Assembly (NCBI RefSeq): GCF_030272615.1
Contig: NC_081406.1
Span: forward strand, 259,957,386-260,017,385
Direction: 5' to 3'
Source of the DNA: Cryptomeria japonica
Taxonomy: Eukaryota; Streptophyta; Pinopsida; Cupressales; Cupressaceae
DNA: 60,000 nt
A model generated the notes under the pieces. That model was given only the letters and a program-made list of their open reading frames with translations, ran no database searches and had not been told where the DNA came from. Both the position numbers and the translations under genes were made by a program. Below, piece by piece: positions 32,180-43,900 of this stretch (position 1 is its first letter; every line of letters starts with the position of its first letter).

Positions 32180-32645
32180 TCCTAGATGACATGTACTGAA
32201 CCCTCATGAGAAAACTTAAGACATTTATGAATCACTGAAGGGACCATGTCCATAGAAATCAACCAGGGAATGCCTAGTTTAACCCAAAATAGGTCTGATT
32301 TAGGAATGATCACAAATGTAGACGACATAGCCTTGGGTCCCACAAGGACCATCAAGGCAATGCTACCCAAAGGAGGAATGGAAAAACTATCATGCATCCC
32401 CAGGGTTGCTCGACACTCATCATATGCAAGCCTATGTCAACCATTTACAAATAGAGTCTCCTTTGTGATAACATTGACCCTGCAGGATGAGTCAACCATC
32501 ACAACTGTGATAGTTTGACTGTTCAACTTAGCAGGGATGTACAAAGGAGTTGGCTCTCCATAGGGCATCCAGAGGGGTGAATGACAAGTCAAAAATCTTC
32601 TCCTTCTGGCTAGGAGGTGTAAGGAAAGAAAAGTGCAAAAAACAC
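32180..32645 (-). pseudogene. Aspartic protease of element E
   Basis: The minus strand reads KEKIFDLSFTPL, then after a one-base shift near 32575 GEPTPLYIPAKLNSQTITVV and MVDSSCRVNVITKETL (D-S-S in place of D-S-G), a stop after FVNG, RLAYDECRATLGMHDSFSIP, and VIIPKSDLFWVKLGIPWLIS (the LLGRPW region, with Gly-Ile-Pro-Trp kept). Followed by SVIHKCLKFSHEG, equivalent to YHQCIKFPHNG in A. The active-site glycine loss and breaks show it is dead. Confidence 0.75.
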
Positions 32646-32653
32646 CTTCCTAA

Positions 32654-33760
32654 TGTTAATTTCTTAGAGGAGAAAAGCATATATGTGTTTCAATTTGAAT
32701 CACAACAACTTAAGATACACAATACAAGATAAATAGAGCAACATGTAAAACACAATCACGAAGTAGTAGACCAGAATTCACGTGCGAAAACCCTTACGGG
32801 TCAAAAATCCACACACCAAAGCAATCTCTTGTATTACAGTAAAAAACTATTTACATACAAGTTACAAATTTTCAAGCTTTGATCTGGTCTCTGTTTAGGC
32901 AGCAACAGTTCAGAAGATTGTGTTCACAGTTTGCTTTTCAATTCAACATTACAAAATTACCAATTTGACACTTAACCTCTCTGCACAATCACAAGAATCA
33001 ATATCTCAACAACCTATCATCCAACATGATCAACAACTCTTCTCTTCAATCATTTTCCAGACATTTATATGTCTCTATTGAAAACAGTTTGATTTAGTTA
33101 CCACATCTCCAACCGTCAAACTTCCTCAAATTATCAATAACATCCCATAATGTCTCCATCACTTCCTCTAATTTGTTCCAGTTTCTGCCAATCACCTACA
33201 TATATCTCAACAAGTCATCTCACATTTGGTCATGGTCCCCACCTTAGTCGCTATAAGATTCACTTATCAGCGACAACCATTTTGACATCTCATAGGATGG
33301 CGAGATGAGCATGTATCCTGCTCCCCTAGTTAGCCCACAATTCTTCTTGGGAACTAGCAGAAAAAATAGGCCTCCTTGCTTCCCTATTAGCCTGCAACGC
33401 CACTATTTGATCGATGTTTACTATGTGAGGTGGCGGGAAGAAACTTCCCTTCACCCTCCAACTTTATCCTGCAATACACTTGTGTTATCCAAACAACCCT
33501 CACTAGGTGGTGGGGAAGATCAAGTTCTCCATCTTCTACTACCCCACAAATCTTCTTACTAGACCCTTAGAGTCTCACAGGGTGGTGGGAGGGAGACCAA
33601 GTCTCCTTGTTCCCGCTATCCTGGGACCATATTCATCACGCCTTTGTCGGTCTACAGGGTTAAATAGGAAAGAATAAGTTTCCTTTTCCTACTATCCTGT
33701 AGCACTTTGTACTTTTCTTCTCAGGCTGATATATAACATGAAGGTTATTTAGTTCCCTTT
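32654..33760 (-). mobile_element. Copia-like LTR fragment or solo LTR inside E
   Basis: E gag stops being readable near 33900 and protease starts near 32645, with about 1.1 kb of foreign sequence between. On the minus strand this has a typical Copia LTR 3' end: TACAAGAGATTGCTTTGGTG, GACCCGTAAGGGTTTTCGCA, CGTGAATTCTGG, ending ...AATTAACA at 32654. I could not find a matching target duplication or the 5' edge. The hairpin array (33292-33702) lies at its 5' side. Confidence 0.5.
33292..33702. repeat. Array of six about 75-base units, each a potential hairpin
   Basis: Unit starts near 33292, 33350, 33425, 33500, 33574 and 33654. Inner arms: GGGAAG/CTTCCC (unit 3), GGAGAC/GTCTCC (unit 5), GGAAA/TTTCC (unit 6). 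Outer arms: CAGG/CCTG in units 5 and 6. Each unit ends near ACTATCCTG or a variant. Units are strongly diverged but keep the arm-loop-arm plan. Confidence 0.7.
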
Positions 33761-33899
33761 GAAGATGATCAATAACATGAACGTTATCCAAACCAAACTG
33801 CTCATTTCAAAGACCAAGTGCCATCTATTCGAGATTTCAACCAGTAATTTTGAGACACCCATTCTCAATAGAAGGCGAATAAATAAGAGTGATGGTGAA

Positions 33900-35801
33900 C
33901 ATGTTCACAAATCAACCATCATCCAAGGAAGGATCTGATGCAAAAATGAAATTTTTTGAATGCATGGGAAATAGATCAATGTAGATCTGCAAATCCCTAT
34001 TAGTATTATCAACAGATTTGTTTGACTTATGTTTGCGTGCATCAACTTTAATAATCCCACTATCGATGTGGTCTTGGATAATATTTTGAAGACGATAACA
34101 TTCCTTAGTTTCATAACCAGGCATACAATGGTAATGGAGAAATTTTGACCTGTCATACCAGTGCGAATAGGGTTTGTTATTGGCCAGCGGTTGAACCTCG
34201 GGAAGGGTAATCATATTGTCTTTTAATGATTGTTACATAATTCTTAGGTAAGAATCATTCAATTTAGTGAAGGATCTATTTTGTTGTGATCCCTGCGGGA
34301 CAACCACAACCTTGTTCTTTCTAGACCCTTATGTGGACATGCCTGCAAAAAACCCACCAGGAGGGTTTGAAGTAGAGTTTATGAACTGTGTCATGGTGTG
34401 TTGGTAGTCTATAAGTGCAAAACACATATTAGCAAAGTTCTGGTAATGATTAAGAGATAGTTTCTCCCTCAATGTCAACTACAAATTGCCAATGAACATC
34501 CTCTGTAAGTTTCTATTTGGCAAGGCAAAGGGGATTCTAGTAGAGATCAATTGATACCTTGAGATAAAGTCTGTGATCTTTTCATTGGGATTCTACTTAC
34601 AATGACCAAGGTCAACGATAGTGACCTTGCTGTCGATGTTAGCCTGAAATCATCTAAGAAACAGATCCATGAGCTAATCAAAGGTACGAATAGAATGATC
34701 TGGTAAGGAGATATACCACTCTAACATGGTTCCCTTAAGGGATTGCGAGAATAGTTTAAGCAACACAAAGTCCAAGTTGTGGTAATCACTACACATGGTC
34801 ATGAAAGAATAAATGTGCACATTAGGGTCCCCATCACCATTGGACCTCTCAAATTTCAATGATTTAGTCGTGGGAGGAAGGATGGTGTTTAGGATAGTGA
34901 TATCAAGGGGACTCTTCCTATAATATGCAAGCATAGATGATTGACCAAAAGAAGAGTCCACGTTTGTGGGCTGTAATTGTAACTCCACCATGTTTTGTAA
35001 GATAGTGTTCAAGACTAGATTAGTAGGCAGAGGAGGCAGAGGTAGGCCAGATGTGCCACCACCTCCATCAGTACTTCCAAGGGAACCAATGCCACAACCT
35101 CCACCAACACCAACAAGAGAACCAGTGCCATTGGCAGAGGTCATACTAATACTAAACGTAGAGACCACAACTGCAACAGAGGTAGAGGTCGAACTATTTG
35201 ACATAACCATATACCCCAAGGGAGTGGTCAATGCATTGATGCTAGGAATGGTAGGCTCGGGTTTGACCATGTATACTATCGAACTAGGTATGTCAACACC
35301 CAATTGAGAACTACAAATGTCAAACTAGACATCTTGCAGGGATGCATCTGCCAAGGGTACATGGTTTTTGACAATGATAGATAATTCCCTCAGCATCTCT
35401 AAACATTTCTTGTCCAAGATAAGCATGTCTCTCAAAGTATTAACTACATTCCTAGCTTTAGGGAGGACATTCTCCTAATTTAGGAACCCTTTGAAATCTC
35501 TCAGGTTCTCCTCTAGAGACTGAATCTTGTCAAAGTCAATAGTGACAGTGAAATCGTGGTCAACAACAAGGGGAGAAGGCGACAAAGAGTTCTTCAGGGA
35601 GTTGTTTTGATATCTAGCAGTTGATGAGCCTCCCATGAAAGGTATATGGAGACTATAAGAGGGAAAAGGCTCATTGGAGTTAGGCAAAGGGTTTTTTATC
35701 ATTATTTCAGATAGAGGAGGACTGTACTGATCAAAAGGGAAACTCCACCTAGATGACCTCTTGACTTCAGCTCCTATGGTAGTCTGGATCATAAAGCTCA
35801 T
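33900..35801 (-). pseudogene. Gag of element E
   Basis: One minus-strand frame from ATG 35799-35801 (MSFMIQTTIGAEVKRSSRWS) through several stops (35472-35474, near 35325, 34671-34673 and others) but without frameshift. A variable N-terminus has a Gly-rich patch (GVGGGCGIGSLGSTDGGGG). The gag core is SLKFERSNGDGDPNVHIYSF, LLKLFSQSLKGTMLEWYISL, then FQANIDSKVTIVDLGHCK. A knuckle-like HYHCMPGYETKECYRL lies near 34145-34100 (compare CEFHQGRGHKTSNCHRL in A; the first Cys is Tyr/His here). It ends near 33900 where a foreign LTR begins. Confidence 0.8.
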
Positions 35802-36002
35802 AGATAAGCCTCACGACACTAAGACTAAGCTACATGGACACAAAATATTTTGTCTTCTACTAAAGCTTACTAATCAGAAAGATGAAGAGGATAATGAAAA
35901 TGCTAGAACAAAGATGCAAATTATGTTTTAGATTTTATAATTTTAGATTTTAAATGTATGCAATGAGCTATATGATAAAAACATGATGGAAAAATAAAAT
36001 TA

Positions 36003-36022
36003 GCTTAATGTCGGGTTCACTA
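36003..36022 (-). promoter_or_regulatory. Primer-binding site of element E, tRNA-Trp type
   Basis: The plus strand GCTTAATGTCGGGTTCACTA lies three bases from the LTR. The GTCGGGTTCAC core matches the tRNA-Trp 3' end better than the site in A does. Confidence 0.75.
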
Positions 36023-36025
36023 AAA

Positions 36026-37182
36026 TGTAGTGGAGGAAATTTTTCACCTCAAAGATGATAAACCCAAGAGGAAAATTGATCCTCCAGTACATCACTTATA
36101 CAAGCGTTGAGGGTGAGCCAGGGGATGAAAACAACAAACTAAGTAATAGACTAGAAACAAGCCTCCTAGATGATTATGTTGAGTCTTTATCCTTGGGACA
36201 AGCACATGGAGTTGGGACACCAATGCGGCATGCTGTCATCCTGTACGGATGGGACACAAAAGCCATACAGAAATTAGAAAATGACTAAACTGACTGACTA
36301 GATAGTACAAAAAATGAAATAAATAAAATATTGCAGAATACAAAATGAAAGATTAAGATAAGGGAGGATAATAAAAACTCACAATTGGTCCAAGATAGAG
36401 TCCTCTTGCAAGATGATAGGTTTTCCACCACTGCAAGCCTACACACAAGCAAGAAGGGAAAATATTGGGGTTGTTTTTTTGAGTCTGCCTGAGTTAGATC
36501 CCCGTTTTGGTGTTTCCACCCCCATAGGCAACCCACAGAATAGCCACGGGAAAGAGAAAATGACCTAGAGATAAAATGATAAAGACAATATAGATATGAT
36601 AATAGATTCAAAGTAAAGAAATGAAAATGTGTAAAAAAATCGAGTACATGTGAGTAAACTCGCCTGTACATGTGAGTAAACTCGCCTTCTACGATTTGTG
36701 AAGATGACACTATGAGTTTCTCAAGAGACTACAACAATGGTGGACTGTAAGTGTTGGAAAATTTGTGAGTGTTGCTCATGAATATCGTCAAGAGCCCCAA
36801 CCAGCAAGAAGTGATCTCAAAATGCCAAAAGGTCCCAAAAATGCCATCAAATGGGAGAGATATAGGCTCCGGACCAAAAACTAACATTGGTGGGCACATG
36901 TAGGGGCATTACAATTCCTTCCAGGCATAGGCATAATTCTCAAATGGCCGCCTATGGACTATTAGATTAGCAAGATGCTAGCAAGCTGTGTAGATGTCAC
37001 CGTGCCACGCTATAGTCCCAAAGGTGACAGGTTGAGAGAGTTAGTGAAATACTTGTTTGAAGATGACAAAGTGATCCCAAGTGGACAAAAGGACAAAGAT
37101 GGTGGTACATGACCTTCGATGATATGGAGGAAAGCACCATTTGTTGCGATGAATTATGCTACGTGTTATTTTTGATATTACA
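36026..37182 (-). repeat. 5' LTR of element E
   Basis: From (plus) TGTAGTGGAGGAAATT to GATATTACA. A 20-base stretch is duplicated near 36645-36685 (GTACATGTGAGTAAACTCGCC), which the other LTR has once. Right side of the target duplication: GAGGT at 37183-37187. Confidence 0.9.
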
Positions 37183-39264
37183 GAGGTGATAAGGCCACAA
37201 TGAATGTGAAAGATTGAACTCAAGACATGATATAGTCAACACATTAGTGATAAATGTCGGACAAAAGGATGTAGACTATATTGTAATTCTGAAATATGAG
37301 AACGATGATTGAAAAAGGGATTGATTTTTTATTCGATTGATTTGATGAATGGGATGATGAATTGAATGAAAGGACTAAATGATTGACCTAAAAAAGGATA
37401 TCTGATTTAATACAATGGCCACCCAAAAAGGACTAGAGATGAAGGATCAAATGACTCGATTCAGTTATACTAGTTGACCAATTTTAGACTCAATTAATAT
37501 TGGATAATTTAGCTCATGACACAATTGATTGGATAAAAAGATCAATTGAATGAAAGATTAATCCCTGACTTATGAAAGATGTAATAATGACAGTGATATG
37601 GAAGGCAGAAAATGATAAAGGGCCCAAAAATTAACGATAATGATGGCACAAAATCGAAATGATGTCTAAGATGACTCAAAAACTAGGATAATCAATGTGA
37701 TGATGCAAAGCGAGACCTCGGTAGATGGTAATGATGGTGCAATGGGACCACTGAAAAGTTTGAACAACAAGAAAACCCGTTGAACTTGGCTCACTTCTGG
37801 ATGTGAAGTCATCATTCTAGACAACATTCTCATGGTTTTTGACAACAAACCCATGATTTTGACAAACTCGGTAAAACTGGAGATACGAAATAGTGTTCCA
37901 GTCGTTCTGGGATGCAAACCCACTATTTTGTGACTAGGTAAACTAGCCTGGAAAAACACATTCCCGCTATTTACAAAGACTTGGTAACTGATTTGGAAAT
38001 TTGGATGCAAACCCACTATTTTGTAAATATGATAAACCGACTGAGCAAATAAATAACATTTCCAATGTTTCAACTAGTTGAGCAAACTAACTTGGAAAAA
38101 CAACAACGTTCCTACCATTTTAGGAGACCTAGAAAATGACTCAAGTGAGAGGCATTCTCACCACTTCAAAGTGCAAACCCACTACTTCACACACATGATA
38201 GACTGACTCAAGTAAATAACATTCCCATCGTCTTGGGATATAATCCCATGGTTTCGATACAACGAACTTGTGGTTTCTAACAGAATGAAATGGTGAAATG
38301 GACTGCAAACTCGTTATTTTGGGCAATTTTTGAGACTTCAATTTTGGCAAAAGATAGTAACACAAAAAGAATGAAAAACATAAAAGAAAAATGTCTAACT
38401 CAAATGGAAGATGAGAGCCTCGATTAGCCCATAGTGATTTACTGGTATGAACAAACAAAACGCAGTTGTAACCATATACTTCCTAGGTTGGAAAGATGGT
38501 ACTACTTGTTGAGTCCCCACTTGGATTACTCCATATAATTAGACAAAGTGGATAGAAAGAGATTTTAGTGGCATTGGCTCCCCAACTATGACACACACTT
38601 CTTGGGCACACCAAAATCTCATACCTCTAAGATCTGGAGATCTTATGAACCAAGGGACATTTGTCTCAATAATGAATTGTACAAATTAGGGTGGCTTAAG
38701 AGGTCCAACCTCCTCCACCAGTAAATAAATGGTTTTTGGGCTACTACAATGTTAGTGTTTAGTTTGAATCCGGGGAAGCCAACACCTTGCATGCACCAAG
38801 ACAATTGTATTTTGAGTAGATTGATAAGAATGACAAAAGCTAATACCAGCGGGCTATGACTTTTGTCTCACCCTCATTTATATAGCAGACTGGATTAAAT
38901 TGCCACTTGAGTTGTTCCCTCTCACCGACGTATAGCACTAGGAGGCAAGCTCACTAATAAGATAGTACATCTTCTCTTACACCCAAGGTCACCCAAAGGC
39001 ATGCGGGGAGAGGATACTTGTATGCTATCTTAGGGATCTACTCTAAACAATGAAGACACAACAAACAAGGTTAATTCCTCTTAAGGAATTGAAGTGTTTT
39101 CTAACTAAGAAGAAGCCACATTGTTCATTTTAACCAAAAAAAGTTTACAAGTGCACCCCTTATTGGAAGTCCTACAAGAAGCAAGGTAGATGTTTGATTT
39201 TTGGGGTCTTCTACTATCAAATTTGTATAAACGTTAGTGAAAAATAACAAAACAACAACAAATT
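37183..39264 (-). other. Leader segment of F between E and D
   Basis: Non-coding. Contains the CAAACCCACTATTTT array (37795-38330) and, at 38940-39010, a block resembling the leader of A at 8300-8370. Short AT-driven frames only. Ends at the D insertion. Confidence 0.55.
37795..38330. repeat. CAAACCCACTATTTT array in the F leader
   Basis: At least six degenerate copies of GCAAACCCACTATTTTGT with spacing 40-120 bases, alternating with AACATTCCCATCGT / ACACATTCCCGCTATT. Related copies reappear at 55510-55720 beyond element D. Confidence 0.75.
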
Positions 39265-39269
39265 AGTGG
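39265..39269. repeat. Target-site duplication of element D, left copy
   Basis: AGTGG directly before the 5' LTR; identical to 55429-55433. Confidence 0.9.
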
Positions 39270-40898
39270 TGGACACATAAATCTGTCCACTTAATTAAAT
39301 GAATACTTAGTATTTATTTGATTATATAGCCATCAATAAAAAATTAACTAAATTACTATTTAATTACTTCACCCTATCCCTCTTCTTCTATTAATTAAAT
39401 AAATTATTCAATTTATTTGATTTAATTCACTTAACCAAATTCAAACAATTAATTAAATAAATAAAACATATTTATTTAATTAATCCCTCCCTACACTTTT
39501 AAATAAATAAACATTTATTTAAATCCCCTTTATCCTTCACCCACTTGCATTTTCCTAAAAAGGCAAGTTGCACACACATTTAAATAAATGAAATCCCTAT
39601 CCACTTCCATTCTCCTCCAAGTGCAAGTTGCATCACTATTTTAAATAAATGAATTATTTATTTAAAATCTCATTTATCCTCACCCACTTGAAACCTTTAA
39701 TGGCTTCCTTCTAGAGTCTTCTTAAGCCTTTAATGGTTTCCCTCAAAGTCTTCAAGCCTTTAATGGTTTCCTTCTAGAGTCCTCTTAAGCCTATTTATTT
39801 AATTAAATCCCCCTCTCACATTTAAATAAATGAATATTTATTTAAATATCTATCCAAATGAAATTTGTACACATTTAAATATCCTAAAAATCTCCCTCAC
39901 TTGCATTCTCCTACATAATCCACTTGCAAACTAACCCTTCTTCTAGAATATTCTAATCCATTCTAATTAGCCTAATTCCCTCCTAATCATTTGCAGTTTC
40001 CTTAAGAAGGAGTAACTTCTCAAAAACATGCAAAGTCTTCATAAAGCATTAAAATATTTATTTCTTCAACAAGATAACCTCCAAAGTCTTCCAAAACTTG
40101 TAAGGCTCTTACATAACCATTAATGGTTAACTCAACCTTGACCCTTGGTTAGAGACTTTCTCTCTAACTTAACCATCATTTTAACTCATGGGTCTCTTCA
40201 AGCATTCATTGTTTTGACCATGGTTATCCCTTTAACTCTTGCTTAAGATTTTATCCTTTGGATAAAAGCTTTATCAACTAACTCAACCCCAACCCAACCC
40301 CCTAGGGTAACTATCATGTCCCTTCAAGAATTTAATGCCTCTTCTATCTCCTCTCAAGCCTTCTCATGGTGACACTTGTCAACATGAGATAGGGTTGAAA
40401 GTATCACATGGATTTAGGATCATTCAATCCTAGCCCTTATTAAGATATTTTAATCTTAACCATCTAATTTCCTATTTCTTCTATAAATAGAATCTCATTC
40501 CTCAAGCAAAGGGGGAAGCATTTTCTAGTATTGTTATTATACTTACATTATCATATAAGAGCTTTTCTCATAGAAATCTTGTTCTAGCATTTGCATATTA
40601 ATAGGAAGTTTGTCATATTCAACCATTTGAATATCCACTTGGCATCCATAGTTAGTGCTAAAGCTAAGAGCTACACTCACACATTTGGAACTTGGAGAGG
40701 AGAAGAACAAGGGAGAGCCATCAAGCATCATGGGAGCATCTTAGGGAGTCTTCTTACTCCTCTTTCACTTGGTATGATTTTATCTCTTTTGATATGTATG
40801 TGAAGGATTTTAGTTCATTTGTATTGGTTTTTGGTTGGAACTAACTTATTAACATGTGAACTTGTGTTTTTGGCTTGTGTTCCATTTTCCATGCATCA
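39270..40898 (+). repeat. 5' LTR of element D
   Basis: From TGGACACATAAATCTG to CCATGCATCA. Contains AT-rich TTTAATTAAATAAATA runs, a three-copy block CCTTTAATGG(Y)TTCCTTCTAGAG at about 39690-39790, and a TATA box at 40481-40490. Shares CTAATTAGCCTAATTCC with A. Confidence 0.95.
40481..40490 (+). promoter_or_regulatory. TATA box in the D 5' LTR
   Basis: CTATAAATAG, identical to the minus-strand element at 9718-9727 in A and to 55002-55011 in the 3' LTR. Confidence 0.75.
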
Positions 40899-40901
40899 CT
40901 T

Positions 40902-40922
40902 TGGTGAATCTGGCATGAATTC
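40902..40922 (+). promoter_or_regulatory. Primer-binding site of element D, tRNA-Trp type, degraded
   Basis: TGGTGAATCTGGCATGAAT follows the LTR by three bases. It differs from the expected complement of tRNA-Trp only by transitions. Confidence 0.7.
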
Positions 40923-40929
40923 CTTTTTG

Positions 40930-41945
40930 GGCATAAAAAGAACTTCATTTTCTTTTGGTGTTTAAAAGGAATCTCTTTTTTTTTGGTTACAAAGTGATTA
41001 AAAAGGATCTCTTTTTTTTTTGTTACAAAGTGATTAAAAAGAACTCATTTCCTTTTTCGGCATAAAAATAACTTCATTTTCTTTTTGTTACAAAGGGATT
41101 AAAAAGAACTCATTTTCTTTTTTGGGCCTAAAAAGAACTTCATTTTCTTTTGGTGTTTAAAAGGAATGTCATTTTATTTTTGTTACAAGGGATCAAAAAG
41201 AACTCATTTTCTTTTTTGGGCCTAAAAAGAACTTCATTTTCTTTTGGTGTTTAAAATGAATCTAAGTTTTTTTTTGTTACAAGGGATTAAAAAGAACTCG
41301 TTTTCTTTTTTTGGGCCTAAAAAGAATTTCATTTTCTTTTGGTGTTTAAAAGGAATCTCATTTTCTTTTTGTTACAAAGGGATTAAAAATAACTCATTTT
41401 CTTTTTTGGGCCTAACAAGAACTTCATTTTCTTTTGTTGTTTAAAAGGAATCTCATTTTCTCTTTGTTACAAAGGGATTAAAAAGAACTCATTTTCTTTT
41501 TGGGCATAAAAAGAACTTCATTTTCTTTTGGTGTTTAAAAGGAATCTCATTTTCTTTTTGTTACAAATGGATTAAAAAGAATTCATTTTCTCTTTTGGAC
41601 CTAAAAAAACTTCATTTTCTTTTGGTGTTTAAAAGGAATCATATTTTCTTTTTGTCACAAGGGGATTGAAAAGAGCTCGTTTTCTTTTTTGGGCCTAAAA
41701 AGAACTTCATTTTCTTTTGGTGTTTAAAAGGAATCTCATTTTATTTTTGTTACAAAGAGATTAAAAAGAACATCATCTTTCCATTTGGTGCAACTAAAAC
41801 AAACACAATTTTTCATTTGGTGCATAAAAAGAACTTCATTTGTTTTATTTTGCTACAAAGGGGACTAAAAAGAACATCATCTTTCCATTTGGTGCAACTA
41901 AAACAAACTCAATTTTTCATTTAGTGCATAAAAAGAACTTCACAT
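40930..41945 (+). repeat. Leader tandem array of D, about 94-base units
   Basis: Eight to nine units, each of three about 31-base sub-units: AAAAAGAACTTCATTTTC plus TTTTGGTGTTT; AAAAGGAATCTCATTTTC plus TTTTTGTTACAAAGGGATT; AAAAAGAACTCATTTTC plus TTTTTTGGGCCT. The last about 190 bases switch to a variant (CATCTTTCCATTTGGTGCAA). Starts about ten bases after the primer site. Confidence 0.9.
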
Positions 41946-43369
41946 TTACCTTTTTCTATGAAGAGCCACATAATTTTATTTTGTTGACCAATTTTGCTAC
42001 ATAATTTTATTTTGTTGACCAGGTTTTCTTTCCAAAGTTTTTAAAAAATGCAACATTTTGCTATGAGGGGATAAAAAGAACACCATGTATTTTCGAACAA
42101 AATGTCCAAGTAGCATTTAGACAACATTGCGATATTGATTAAAAAGAAAGAGTGTTCATTGTGAATTGAATGTGATAGGTATATGCCTCCCCTTAACTGG
42201 GTGATCAAAAAGCAAAACTCACCATTTACTTGCTTTCTTTCATTTTTTCAATAGAATAAAACCTTTAGCAGGCTTGCCCTCCTGAGGAGCCTCTTAGGCT
42301 CAATCCATTAAGGTTAGTGAGAGGGTAACAACCTAAAAGGGGAATGACTAATGCCAAGTATTCCAACCCACTATAATCAAATGTGGATATGATGAAAATC
42401 ATGTTCAACTATTTTGCTCAGCGATTAGCCTTCCCCTAGTATCCTTGAGATATGTAAAGCCTTTGTTCTAAAGGTTGGGAAGCCTCCCAAGGGAGTTTAT
42501 CACTGAAGACCGAATGAAAGCCTGATTAAAAACTTTAGAAGTAGAAACTTCATCGAGTCAGTTACCCAAACATTTATAATATCATAGTGCAAGGGTGGGG
42601 AAGAATCCACCCCCAAGACACTCACCATATATCTCCCAATAAAATGATCCAATTGAGGAGCAATTTTCTTTGGTTCAAATTCTTGACAAAGGCAAAAAAA
42701 TGGGTGCACCTTAAGGTGTGACGGGGATGTTTGAGTTGACAAAGTATCAAGTGCGGGCTATTGATATTAGAAATGACCTTTTTGACAATACTAGAGTCTA
42801 TATGATTTGTCTTTTATTTGTTCAAAAACTGTGAAAACAAAAGGGGATTTGAAAATATCCTTGAGCAAATTTGAAAAGATCCTAAACATACATTAGCTAT
42901 TATCAAGAGAAAAGAAGTGTTTATATGTGCTTGTGTGTTTGTCGTGTCTTCTTGTCAAAGAGATCATCAACCATTTGAACCAAGTTTAATCCTCGCAATG
43001 ATCTAAAACAAACAAAACAAACATTCTTGAAAAATCCATCAATGCTTTGTGTTTGGAAATCTCTCAAATATGCCAAGAAGTCAATTTATTGAAAAACCAA
43101 AAAGAAGCAAAGTGAAAATAAAATCCAAAAGAGAAGAAGTTTCTTGTAAAAAATCCGTAAGTTGTTAAAACACCACACCTTCATCCATCAATATCATGAT
43201 TTTAGTCACGGTTTTACCATTGACTTTGAATTAGAACCACGTGCATCCCAAGCTTTCTTTCAAAGAAGAGCTTTGTCATTTTGTCACAATCACGGTCAAC
43301 ACAATCATCCATCATACATTCCACAACCCGCAATCACCTATTAGGCTTTTTCAAAGCACCAACTCATTT
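41946..43369 (+). other. Leader of D, middle part
   Basis: Non-coding. A doubled CATAATTTTATTTTGTTGACC near 41970-42020 and otherwise no repeated or coding structure. Short frames lack motifs. Confidence 0.55.
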
Positions 43370-43900
43370 TCACTTCAAATCATTTCCAAAAATTAAAACA
43401 TCATCATCATTTCTTCCATCCTTCTACATTTTCTTAATTCATTCATGTCAAATCATTTCTAAAAATCAAAACATCATAATCATTTTTTCCATCTTTCTCA
43501 AAACATCATAGTCATTTATTCCATCCTTCTACATTTTCTTAAGTCATTCATGTCAAATCATTTCCAAAAATCAAAACATCATAATCATTTTTTCCATGTT
43601 TCTCAAAACATTCCAAAACATCATAGTCATTTCTTCCATGTTTCACAATCCAAAATCAAAACATCATAAGCGTATTCTAAATTTATTTCTTCCATCCTTC
43701 TATATTTTCTTAAGTCAGTCACTTCAAATCATTTCCAAAAATCAAAACATCATAATCATTTTTCCATCTTTTTAAAAATATTCCAAAACATCATAGTCAT
43801 TTCTTCCATCTTTCACAAATCCAAAATCAAAATATCATAAGCTTATTCTAAAGTCATTCATCCATCCTTCTCACTTCAAAATCATTTCCAAAATAAATCT
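43370..43900 (+). repeat. Second tandem array in the D leader
   Basis: About four degenerate units of 100-150 bases containing CAAATCATTTCCAAAAATC, AAAACATCATAATCATTTTT, CCAAAACATCATAGTCATTT and CTTCCATCCTTCTACATTTT. Confidence 0.8.

Larger units (their letters stand above)
28107..37182 (-). mobile_element. Non-autonomous gag-protease LTR element E
   Basis: 9.1 kb, with LTRs 28107-29246 and 36026-37182, target duplication GAGAT/GAGGT (one base apart), a primer site of the same type as A, and polypurine tract CTGGGGGCAAAA on the minus strand next to the 3' LTR. Internal coding consists of gag and protease plus a long Ser/Pro-rich trail. No RT, RNase H or integrase motif was found in any frame of the 3 kb between protease and the 3' LTR. 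A Copia-like LTR fragment (about 32654-33760) is inserted between gag and protease. Confidence 0.85.

Noticed and set aside
34966-35307. Plus-strand frame of 113 codons, Pro/Arg/Val rich
   Set aside because: Antisense shadow of the Gly-rich part of E gag on the minus strand.
37795-38330. CRISPR-like array
   Set aside because: Repeats are degenerate, spacers are not uniform, no cas genes, and the sequence is plant retroelement leader.
40930-41945. Centromeric or other satellite DNA
   Set aside because: The array is short, confined to one element leader next to a primer site, and not seen elsewhere in the window.
42290-42320. Small hairpin GAGCCT-CTT-AGGCTC as terminator
   Set aside because: Six-base stem only, in a plant element leader; no supporting context.
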